A model generated the notes under the pieces. The model was not told where the DNA came from and made no database searches. It saw only the letters and a list, made by a program, of their open reading frames with translations. A stretch of 64,000 nt of DNA from positions 1,345,001 through 1,409,000 of the forward strand of contig WAEK01000012.1 in the NCBI GenBank assembly GCA_011634665.1, in the 5' to 3' direction. Source of the DNA: Mortierella sp. BCC40632. Lineage: Eukaryota > Mortierellomycota > Mortierellomycetes > Mortierellales > Mortierellaceae. This document shows, in pieces, positions 56,244 through 64,000 of the stretch (position 1 is the stretch's first letter; the number at the start of each line of letters is the position of its first letter). The position numbers and the translations under genes are program-made.

Positions 56244-56597
56244 TTACAAGCCAAACTTGGAGAGGGCGCAAAGGAGTGCATCCTGGATTCTCTCTTGAGG
56301 AGTGTCCTTGGCATTGGTGGCACGGGCACAGTCCCTGGCAACGACCTTGGCCTTGACGATGATCGCCTTGGGAAGATTCATTCCGTCTAGACACTTGTTA
56401 AAGTTTCGGATCCGATCCTCTGTGATGGCTCCATTCTCTCCAAACAGATCCTGACCACACTGTCGACCTTGTTCGATCAATCCGAGGATCTCGATCGCGT
56501 TTGGATGGAAATCCTTGGCTGGAACGGGAGCTGCTTGGATGACGATGGTGAAGAGAAGGAGAAGGAGAGCGAAGAAAGATAGTTGTGCTCTAGCCAT
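56244..56597 (-). CDS. Small secreted four-cysteine protein, 117 aa
   Basis: Single exon. A clear signal peptide (LSFFALLLLLFTIVIQA, cleavage likely before APVPAKD) is followed by ~95 mostly helical residues with four cysteines (RQCGQ, NKCLD, RDCAR, LLCAL), enough for two disulfides. No known domain recognised. It looks like a small helical secreted protein of the kind often called candidate effectors in fungi, but function is unknown. 3' end is ~210 bp from the end of the Pyp1-like gene. Confidence 0.8.
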   Translation of the reverse strand: MARAQLSFFALLLLLFTIVIQAAPVPAKDFHPNAIEILGLIEQGRQCGQDLFGENGAITEDRIRNFNKCLDGMNLPKAIIVKAKVVARDCARATNAKDTPQERIQDALLCALSKFGL

Positions 56598-56980
56598 TTT
56601 TTATTTTTTCTTTTAAGAAGAAGAAGGAAGTTGCTGCTGCTTTGAAAGAGCGAGAGAGAGAGTGTATGTGTATGTGTGTGTGGATGGACAGATGGACAGA
56701 TGGGTGGAGAGGAGGAACAAACAGCAATGTCAGATAACAAGTGTGAAGAAAAAAAAAAAAAAAAAGGGCAACCCTTTTTGTACACACTATCGCACGCGCA
56801 AGGGCAAACACAGACAGGGGAGGACGAGTAGTGGGTGAGGGGTGGAACGATCTCAGCAGGAGGTGGTTGTCGAAGAGGGTCATTCTGTTCCTGATCCCCC
56901 CTTCACCCAATCCTCATTCTCGCGGACCTCAATCCGTTCTCGCTTATACGCGTCTTGGTATTCTTCTCTCTTTTTTTTTT

Positions 56981-57012
<32 letters not shown>

Positions 57013-58191
57013 AGGTACGTCACTCATTTATCTATGCTCCTCATCCTAAGAGGAAGCATGGTAAAAGGCGCAGAGATACTCTACACCTTGACTATGGGCA
57101 TGTAGACCAGCGAAAGAGGCAGTTGGCAAAACAGGGCTCTTTCGCGTTACGGGTGTAATATCAAGAGGACCAGACAGGCCTAGTATAGTAGACGAACACA
57201 AGGAAAAACAATGCAAAAAGGAACGCGGCGTAGAGACCGAGTCAAAGACTGGGCGTTGAAAGAGCTTTTGGCGATCGATGAGGGCGGAGAGCCTCTTGAG
57301 AATGAACAGAGATCTGCAACTGAAGGCAGGACAGAGTCTCCCTCCTCTTCTTCTTCCCTTCCCCTTCCCAAAGTGCGCCCAGAAGGGTGGGCTGTGTCGA
57401 TCGGGGAATGCAAGACCGAGAAGGGGTGAGTGGGCACGAGAAGACAAAAGATTGGCCCGCAACTTGTCCCGAGAGATGGTTCCACGGCCAATGAGGATGG
57501 CTTCGCCCGACGAGCCACTTTCTGTAAGGAGGACAGGGACAACAATGAGCGTTGAGCAGGAACGCTGCAAGGGAACACCGTAAGCTCATTTCCCCTTTAG
57601 TCTCTACGAATCGAAGTAGTTGGTCGTGCCCATGCTGCATCGAGTAAAAAGAGAGAGAGAGAGAAAGAAGAAAAAGCGAGAAAAGCGCTGGCTCAACCCT
57701 TTTATTCGATCGAGGTCTTTCCTCCTCTCTCCACTTCTGGTTGTGTCCCACCCTCCGCTTACGCTCTTCTTACCTTTCCTTCTCCCTTTGGCCATCTCCT
57801 CAAATGAACAGGGCCCACCAGGGGCACGTTTTGGTTCTGGGCGGCCGTTGAGCAGGCCGTGTGTCCAGGTAGTGTGTGTCGCTCTCGGCCAATCGCCGCC
57901 CAGCATTAAGACCTGTGCGACGTGCAATTCACGCATGGCGAGTGTACCCGCGGGAGGAGCCGTCTCTCTGGCCACCATGGGCCATGCTTTGGACATGTTC
58001 TGATGTACTCTCGAGTTGTGTTGGCTATAAATGTCGTCTCCATTACTTCATTCCGCCCTTCTCTCTCTCTCTTTTTTTTTTTCTTCTTTTCTTCGCTCTT
58101 TCCCTTGCATCTACCCACGCTACTCTCCTCCCCCTAATTCTTTTTCTTTCCCAACGACTTTTTCCCATTCCCTTCTGATACCCCTGTCACC
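56598..58191. other. Intergenic stretch between two divergent secreted-protein genes
   Basis: Poly-A at 56749-56765, TC runs at 56978-57013, GA at 57652-57667, and open frames at 57046-57996 on both strands without recognisable content. The promoter of the 58192 gene (TATAAAT at 58026-58032) lies at the right end. Confidence 0.5.
58026..58032 (+). promoter_or_regulatory. TATA box of the 2H-like secreted protein gene
   Basis: TATAAAT ~160 bp before the ATG, followed by a CT-rich stretch. Spacing is like that of the SRS-tail genes. Confidence 0.55.
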
Positions 58192-59011
58192 ATGAAGATT
58201 GCTGCTACCCTCTTTGCTACCCTCGCCCTTGCCGCGTCCACGGTCCTCGCAGGCCCTGACAACACCAACAAAAACAACAACAAGCCCATTCGCATTAACA
58301 AGAAGGTGCTTCAGGCCCACAAGGTCCCCTTCATTCCTCATTCGGTACTGAACGCTTGTATTAGAGACTTTTTTTTTACAGACCGATATTGCTCTACCGC
58401 CAATTCATAATCCCCATTATCTTAATACACCACACTAATCACATGCACATGGCAACGGACTGCTCTCTCTCGCTCGCTCACTCTCTTTTCTAGGGCACGA
58501 CGCTCTTCAGCAACTGGGTCGGCCTCAACCTCGACTTTAAATATGTCAAGCCCGTCTTTGACCTTGCCAACACGACCGCATCGATCGGCAACGGCACGCT
58601 TATCTCGAGAGGTGAGGCCCATATCACGGTGATTCTCCCAACCGAGTTTGACACGATCCTCAAGCCTGCTGGAGTGACGATTGAGGAGATCAACGCCCTG
58701 GCCTCGAACAAGAACCGTCTTCAAAAATCCAAGTTTGCGATTGAATGTCTGGGTCGTGTCCAGATCGTGACCAAGAACGATGGAGTCTTTCAACAATCCT
58801 TGCAATTGATTGTCAAGCGCTCGCAGGATTTGCTTCGATTCCGTGAGGATGTGTTCAAGATCTATGTGAAGAAGGGCGGTAACCCTGCTTTGTTTGACCC
58901 TGAGAACTTTATGCCTCATATCACGATCGGTTTCCGTGTTCGGGATATTCATGCCGAGGATGGTGTCTTTAAACGTAAGAATGCCTGTATCCGCAGCATT
59001 GCGACCGTTTA

Positions 59012-59012
<1 letters not shown>
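58192..59012 (+). CDS. Secreted protein with two HxT motifs, candidate 2H phosphoesterase, 223 aa
   Basis: Two exons, 58192-58344 and 58494-59012, joined in phase 0 (donor GTACTG, acceptor TTTCTAG). A signal peptide (KIAATLFATLALAASTVLA) precedes an Asn/Lys-rich linker. The body has GEAHITVILP (H94-x-T96) and FMPHITIGF (H193-x-T195) about 100 residues apart. Two H-x-[TS]-hydrophobic motifs are the signature of the 2H phosphoesterase superfamily, which acts on 2',3'-cyclic or 2'-5' phosphodiester bonds. Without splicing the frame stops after 72 codons. The enzymatic call rests on the motif pair; a secreted RNA-processing or cyclic-nucleotide enzyme is the inferred role. Confidence 0.75.
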
Positions 59013-59051
<39 letters not shown>

Positions 59052-59185
59052 CGCGTGTGAAGAGTAGTCGTACGTAATAGCATATTTCTAATCATTAAAA
59101 TAAAATATATGAAAAAAAGAACAGCGTCCGTGCACTAGGGGAGCCGAGTCGATTAAGGATTTGTAAAAGCAGAGTGCTGGGTGTC

Positions 59186-59189
<4 letters not shown>

Positions 59190-59227
<38 letters not shown>
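59190..59227. repeat. (GT)n microsatellite
   Basis: About 19 GT units. Confidence 0.95.
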
Positions 59228-59228
<1 letters not shown>

Positions 59229-59667
59229 AAGAGCTCAGCAACGAGCAAAAGCAATGCGATCGAAAGTGATCTCACATGTCGGAACAAAGCGGTGTAAAGT
59301 TCGCCGAGCCCCGGATACAAACGGCCAAAGAGCTCAGGGACCGTCCTTGACCGTCTCTGTCCTGTCCTGTCCCCCTGTCACCCTTCGGACCCACTCTTTG
59401 AATGCGGCTGCTGCCGGAAGAAGAAAAGAGGAGAAGAGAGAGAGACAGAAAGAGCTTGTTGTGGTTGTCTTTGGGCAACATCCATCCAACCCCACTGCTC
59501 TCTTTCTTTCTTTCTCCCATTCTCTCTCACTTTCTCTCTCTCACACACTCTTTTTCTCACTTCTCTCCACTTCACTTCACTCCACTTCACCTTACTCAAT
59601 CCTTCTCATCCACAGCATTCGTCCCATCTGTCTTTCATCTATCTTTTCTCGTTTTCCCATTCTCCAC

Positions 59668-59716
59668 ATTCATTCATTCATTCATTCATTCATTCATTCA
59701 TTCATTCATTCATTCA
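59668..59716. repeat. (CATT)n microsatellite in the 5' leader
   Basis: About 12 CATT units ending 14 bp before the ATG at 59731. Confidence 0.95.
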
Positions 59717-59730
59717 ATCCTCCTCCTGTA

Positions 59731-61635
59731 ATGACCAGTCTCCTCTTCCACACCCCAGGCGGCAAGAGCTTCTCGCCATCCTCGTCCTCATCCTCGTCCT
59801 CGAATGCAACTCCATTCCAGGCACTAGTCCATCTCTATGAACAGGAAGCAGCCGATCACCGTGTGGACCAACGGCTCGGTTCCAGTTCCTCCACATACCC
59901 TCGCCACCACTCTCGGCTCTTTCCCTCGGCTTCAACTGCCGATCCATCCGAAGGCTCGTCCTCTTATACCCACCAGTCCACCGCCTCTTCTTCTTCTTCT
60001 TCTTCCCTGCCGTCGTCATCATCATCCGTGGCACAAGAGTTCAGGGCCTTTAGTCACCCATCCCACCACGACCATGGCCACGACCATGGCCACAACCGTT
60101 ACCATTCCTCCTCCTTTCCCTCTTCCTCCACACTAGCATACCCCCACAGTTCCCAAAACGAACTCTCTGAATACCTTCGTCAGCGCCAAGAGTACTACGC
60201 ACGCGAGGCCCAGGCCAGGAGCCGGGATCGCCAGGACGGCCTGGGACCGATTATAGACTACGAACAACTTTTTGGACAATACGATCGACATCGCCGCATT
60301 CACTCTCATCGCCATGACCACCACCACCATCACCATGACCATCCACACTCCACTCTACCACAGTCATCACTCGAGGCAAAGCGAGCGTCTTCTCAACAGG
60401 AACAGGTCTGGATGGATCTACTCAAATCTCCTCCAGCAGACTCTTTGGAAACTCCAGCGACCATGACCAATGATACCTTTGAAAAAGTCTGGAAAAACAC
60501 TTCCCCTGAAATGCATACCAGAGCTGCAGGAGCAACGATGACAAGGACGGCCCAAAACTATCTCGATGCAGCTGCATCCATCCCGTCGTCCTGGCCAATG
60601 GCCCCTTGGGCTATCAGGACTGAGGCAGCATTGATGGAGTTTGAGGCGATCTATCGGGACGACTCGGGGCCGATCCTTGCACCGACAACGATGCAGAGTG
60701 CATTGTCCCAGAACAACTTCCATTCCAATTCTGAATCAACGACGGAGGTGTCTACAGAGTGGAGAGATGAAGAGCAATGGTCCAAAGAGTTTTTGAATGC
60801 TATGGAGACAGCATCGATTTCCACCATGACAGGGACCAAAGAGTCAGACTCGAACTGCACTACCAAGAACGATGACCTAGACCGACAGGAGCAACCATCA
60901 TCGTCTCAGAGACGAGGCTCCCTCAAGACCTGTGGCTTTATGTGGGATACCAAGCGGACTTTGCACGAGTACCCAGAGATGACGCTTGACGAGCTCTATA
61001 CCGCCGAGTTTCTACAAGAGACCATCGACGTTCCTCAAAGAGAAAGAAGAAATGGAAACGACGATGGAAAAGAGTCGGAGGAGGATCGTCTTCAGCCTCT
61101 CTTCCCTGTCCAAGAGTCCCAGGCACCTAGCTCGTCATTTGTCACCGGATCAGAACCAATCGCACACCTGACGGCGGTGATGGCTCCAAGACCTGCCACG
61201 CCACCACCCTTGGACACCTGGGCCCTCGAGAGGGAACAGATCCACGAGTGTATCACGGACTTTGAGCGGACAGAGGAACAAGAACAAGTTCGGAGCCGGA
61301 GGGAAAGACAAGAGATGGAGCAGGCAGGAAGAGGAGGGTACAATGACGATGTCTTTGAGAGTGACATGCTCACGGCCTGGATGGAGACGCTTGCACAAGA
61401 GAAGCAAGAGAGTGAAGAACAAAAGGCCGAAGCTGAAGCTAAACAACAACAACAACAACAACAACAACAGGAGCAGCAGAAGCAACAAGAGCAGAGTAAA
61501 GAACCTAGCGCAGAGGATAGAGTGATCCTCGAAATGGCTGTCAGGCGACTTAACGCGTTGATGCACCAGCTAGATCAACGACCAGTTATCCGTGATCCAC
61601 CAGAGCCGAATCCTAGTCCTCTGGGTTGGGCTTGA
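59731..61635 (+). CDS. Disordered protein with His/Ser runs and a WxxxF motif, 634 aa
   Basis: Single exon. The frame is open for 180 codons further upstream, but that part is microsatellite; the ATG at 59731 follows a leader-like CATT repeat. The protein has poly-Ser, a HRHDHHHHHHDHPH tract, and a helical middle with EQVWMDLLKS, WAIRTEAALMEFEAIY and EEQWSKEFLNAM (W350-S-K-E-F354). Near residue 400 TCGFMWDTKRTLHEYPEM stands out as a folded-looking block. A Gln/Glu-rich coiled segment with a 10-Gln run precedes EDRVILEMAVRRLNALM at the C-terminus. WxxxF/Y is the Pex14-binding motif of Pex5 and Pex20-type peroxisomal receptors, so a Pex20-like co-receptor is possible but unproven. Confidence 0.7.
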   Translation: MTSLLFHTPGGKSFSPSSSSSSSSNATPFQALVHLYEQEAADHRVDQRLGSSSSTYPRHHSRLFPSASTADPSEGSSSYTHQSTASSSSSSSLPSSSSSVAQEFRAFSHPSHHDHGHDHGHNRYHSSSFPSSSTLAYPHSSQNELSEYLRQRQEYYAREAQARSRDRQDGLGPIIDYEQLFGQYDRHRRIHSHRHDHHHHHHDHPHSTLPQSSLEAKRASSQQEQVWMDLLKSPPADSLETPATMTNDTFEKVWKNTSPEMHTRAAGATMTRTAQNYLDAAASIPSSWPMAPWAIRTEAALMEFEAIYRDDSGPILAPTTMQSALSQNNFHSNSESTTEVSTEWRDEEQWSKEFLNAMETASISTMTGTKESDSNCTTKNDDLDRQEQPSSSQRRGSLKTCGFMWDTKRTLHEYPEMTLDELYTAEFLQETIDVPQRERRNGNDDGKESEEDRLQPLFPVQESQAPSSSFVTGSEPIAHLTAVMAPRPATPPPLDTWALEREQIHECITDFERTEEQEQVRSRRERQEMEQAGRGGYNDDVFESDMLTAWMETLAQEKQESEEQKAEAEAKQQQQQQQQQEQQKQQEQSKEPSAEDRVILEMAVRRLNALMHQLDQRPVIRDPPEPNPSPLGWA

Positions 61636-62133
61636 TATTTGCCCGATTGAGCATTCAGGAAGCCTCGGAGGGTTGTTCGAGAGAGGCATCGAGAAGAGTT
61701 GAACGAATCCTTTTTTTTTTTTTTTTCTTCTTCTTCTTTTTGGGTGGTCGAGATGAGAATCTGGCGTATGTTGTGTGTGCGTGTGTGTGTGTGTGTGTGT
61801 TTGTGTGTGTGCGTGCGTGCGTGCGTATTTGTTTGTTTGTGTGTGTACAAGTCGAGAGAGGCAGACACAGGGTGACCTGATGGGCGAATGTTTGCAAGTG
61901 CCCAATTGAGCTCTACGCCTAGGCCGGATTCCAACGGACGTGTGTTGTTGCTGCTACTGCTACTGCTACTACTGCCGCCACTGCTGCTGCTACCGTTGCT
62001 TACCGCTCGTTCCCCTCACATTGCTGCATCTGGACCACTCTAGAGGTCTCTCTCTCACACACTCTCCTCTTTGTAGAATAACCTACACTCCTCACAGCGA
62101 ATAAAACTCTTTCTCTTTCTCTCTCTCCTACTC

Positions 62134-62183
<50 letters not shown>

Positions 62184-62325
62184 GTCTCTCCATTCCTTCC
62201 TAGCACCCTTTACTTTCATTGGTCTCAACACGCCTCTTTCTTTCTTTATATTAATAAATCTATAAAGACTAACGTTTTACCAAGGAGGATCTATTCATCA
62301 GCGGAAACTCATACCCTTTCCCACG
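61636..62325. other. Intergenic stretch with GT, GCT and TC repeats
   Basis: Poly-T 61711-61726, (GT)n at 61777-61808, a GCTACT/GCT patch at 61949-61990, and (TC)n at 62138-62181, followed by the promoter of the aspartic protease. No gene. Confidence 0.65.
62138..62181. repeat. (TC)n microsatellite
   Basis: About 22 TC units ~145 bp before the aspartic protease start codon. Confidence 0.95.
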
Positions 62326-64000
62326 ATGAAGTTCTCAATCTGCATTACTGCAGCCATTCTTCTTGTTCTCTCACATACCTCAATCGATGCTGAAGCCAAG
62401 GGTCTGATCAAGTAGGATGCAACCTCTTCAAACGAGAGAGAGAAAGAGAGAGAGAGATGTGTCTACAAACTCTGTTTTCCCTGTGTCTCTGACTCTCCCT
62501 CTTCTCTTTCCCCATCCTTTTTCTTTTCCCTCTTCAAAAGGATCCCAATCGAAAAGGTGACTCCAGTCATCGACAGTACAACAACCCATTCATCACACAA
62601 GAGCAAAGGTCGACGATCGTCCACATTGGGTCGATGGTCGTATGCGCTTCACAAGTATGGTTTCTCGATCGAGTCTACAGGATTTGCTCATACAAAGACC
62701 AAAGGTACTGGTCGAGGAGGTCGTCATGGTCGAAATGGAGGGCCTGGAGGAAGAGGGCGGTTGGTGAACCTAGAAGGATCTAAGCCTGGTCCTAGTGCAG
62801 GAACTGCTCAAGTACCTCTTGTCAACCATGACTTTGATCGCGAGGTAAGGGCCTTCTTTTACTTTTACTTTATTTCTTATATTAGATTTTTTTTTTTTTT
62901 TTTGACTGCCAGTTGTAGAGGTAACTGACAGTTCTCTCTCTCTTACTTGGGCGGAGGGGTAAACAGTACTTTGGCTTGGTTCAAGTAGGCGAACCACCTC
63001 GGACGTTCAAGATCGACTTTGATACGGGTTCGTCCCGGTTTGTCCTTTCTTCCAAAGGATGTGCCGAATGCTCGGGTACGACGCGGTTTGATCCCGAGGC
63101 GTCCAAGACATTCGAGTATCTCTATGACAATCCGACGATCTCTTCCGTTCAAGGAGTCCGACCCGCATGGCCCCCTATCTCAAGCAGTAATAGCAGTGAT
63201 ACTGGTGGCCCTTCTACACAGCTGCAGCAGCAGCAACGGCCCTTGCAGCCCAAGGAGTGGCATATCACCTACGGTGACTTTACTCATGCAGAGGGATATC
63301 TGGGAAGCGATCAGGTCATTATCGGAGGCAACGTTGACAACAACAGCAGCAATGAAACTTCGGCTAACCAAACTGATAGCAATACGGGTCCCTCCGGAGA
63401 AAAGGAAAAGACCGTCGGCGGCAACAATGGCAGTGACAGCGGCCTTGGGGATCTCAACAGCGGTCGATTAATAGTTCAAAGACAGCAATTGGCGCTGGTG
63501 ACAAGCGAGAGCGCCAATTTCGACGATACCATCGACGGCATCATGGGCTTGGCCTTTGGTGCCCTCTCTTCACCTGTCTCCTCCACGTTCCCTCGACCCG
63601 GCACGAGCAGTAGTGATAAGGGTAAGAGTGACGCTCCCTTCAAGTCCCAGACGGTGTTCGAAAGCATGATGGAGCAAGGTCTAGTGGACAAGGGAATATT
63701 TTCCGTTTACTTGACAAAACAGCCCAGGGGTCCCCATGGTATATACCTCAACAAGCCATTGTCGGGACCTGATACGACTACAGGGGGTAATGATAACAGT
63801 AACAACGGCGGAAACAGCCGGGCGGTCGTCGATAGTGCCGGCGGAGAAGTCATTTTTGGTGGAATGGATCTTTCGAGGATTGAGGATGGATACGAGCTCA
63901 CGTACACGCCTGTAACTAAGCCCAAGTACTGGCAGATCAATGTCGAGAATATCTTTGTCAATGGGCGTGCTGTCTCGCTCTCTAACGGACCATCCTACTC
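62326..64000 (+). CDS. Secreted pepsin-type (A1) aspartic protease, C-terminus cut by window end
   Basis: Three exons seen, 62326-62411, 62541-62844 and 62967 to beyond the window, phases 2 and 0. Signal peptide FSICITAAILLVLSHTSIDA, then a basic propeptide with HKSKGRRSSTLGRW and a Gly/Arg patch (GRGGRHGRNGGPGGRGR). Mature start resembles YFGLVQVGEPPRTFKIDFDTGSS with catalytic D149-T150-G151. WHITYGDFTHAEGYLGSD and DGIMGLAFG are the usual flap and core regions; VIFGGMDLSRIEDG leads toward the second lobe. The second catalytic Asp lies past the window. Three Ser/Asn/Gly-rich insertions (near 63180-63235, 63325-63455 and 63777-63845) lengthen surface loops. Without the first two splices the signal and active site are not in one frame. 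Confidence 0.9.

Larger units (their letters stand above)
59013..59730. other. Intergenic stretch with GT and ATTC microsatellites
   Basis: GA run at 59020-59047, (GT)n at 59190-59227, TC-rich promoter-like sequence and an ATTC repeat right before the next start codon. An upstream ATG-less extension of the next ORF through these repeats is ignored. Confidence 0.65.

Noticed and set aside
57046..57996. Overlapping ORFs of 130-170 codons on both strands
   Set aside because: Open on both strands with no similarity to known proteins and no supporting promoter; probably chance in GC-richer DNA.
59191..59730. 180-codon N-terminal extension of the 634-aa protein
   Set aside because: It is translated GT and CATT microsatellite and TC-rich leader; the ATG at 59731 has leader-like sequence before it.

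Overview
The window is eukaryotic, fungal DNA. Genes are interrupted by short GT..AG introns, proteins carry Ser/Gln/His-rich disordered tracts, and the intergenic DNA is packed with TC/GA/GT microsatellites and long poly-A/T runs. The gene set (a Crinkler-type protein, an alternative NADH dehydrogenase, Ski3, GID1/RanBP9, an Mso1-like protein, a PA-TM-RING ligase) fits an early-diverging fungus. My best guess is Mucoromycota, Mortierella-like; this is inference from gene content and style only.

Layout. 0-1.6 kb: a two-exon Crinkler (CRN) protein whose C-terminal part carries a PD-(D/E)XK nuclease-like motif. 2.5-3.5 kb: an orphan secreted Cys-rich protein (three exons, minus). 4.2-10.2 kb: the most unusual part, a cluster of four intact genes (two on each strand) for 67-79 aa proteins of no family I recognise. 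All four end at the same C-terminal tail, F-K-x-S-x-[LM]-A-Y-[AV]-[IV]-S-R-S, followed directly by the stop codon. A fifth copy at 4.2-4.4 kb appears decayed. The intact copies have TATA-like boxes, and two share an exact 13-bp upstream motif.

11.1-22.6 kb (minus): an Mso1-like Sec1-binding protein, a Myb/trihelix-like DNA-binding protein with a C-terminal coiled coil, and a 1123-aa PA-TM-RING E3 ligase. 22.6-27.2 kb: a long, mostly non-coding gap with decayed ORFs and a large TC/TA microsatellite. 27.2-31.4 kb (plus): GID1/RanBP9 of the GID/CTLH ubiquitin ligase and a BRI3-like membrane protein. 35.5-37.9 kb: alternative NADH dehydrogenase (NDH-2). 40.6-46.8 kb: Ski3, with a foldback/MITE-like element inside intron 7. 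48.6-50.6 kb (minus): a decapping activator carrying the PNRC/Edc1 Dcp1-binding motif. 52.7-56.0 kb: a mitochondrial scramblase and a Pyp1-like HAD phosphatase. 56.2-59.0 kb: two small secreted proteins, one a 2H-phosphoesterase candidate. 59.7-61.6 kb: a disordered protein with a WxxxF motif. 62.3 kb to the end: a secreted pepsin-type aspartic protease cut by the window edge.

Themes: mRNA decay (Ski3 next to a PNRC/Edc1-type protein), ubiquitin ligation (GID1, PA-TM-RING), secretion and membrane traffic (Mso1-like, BRI3-like, scramblase), secreted proteins (four to five) and the orphan tail-sharing family. Exon borders were set by eye from splice consensus, reading-frame phase and family similarity; no database search was run.
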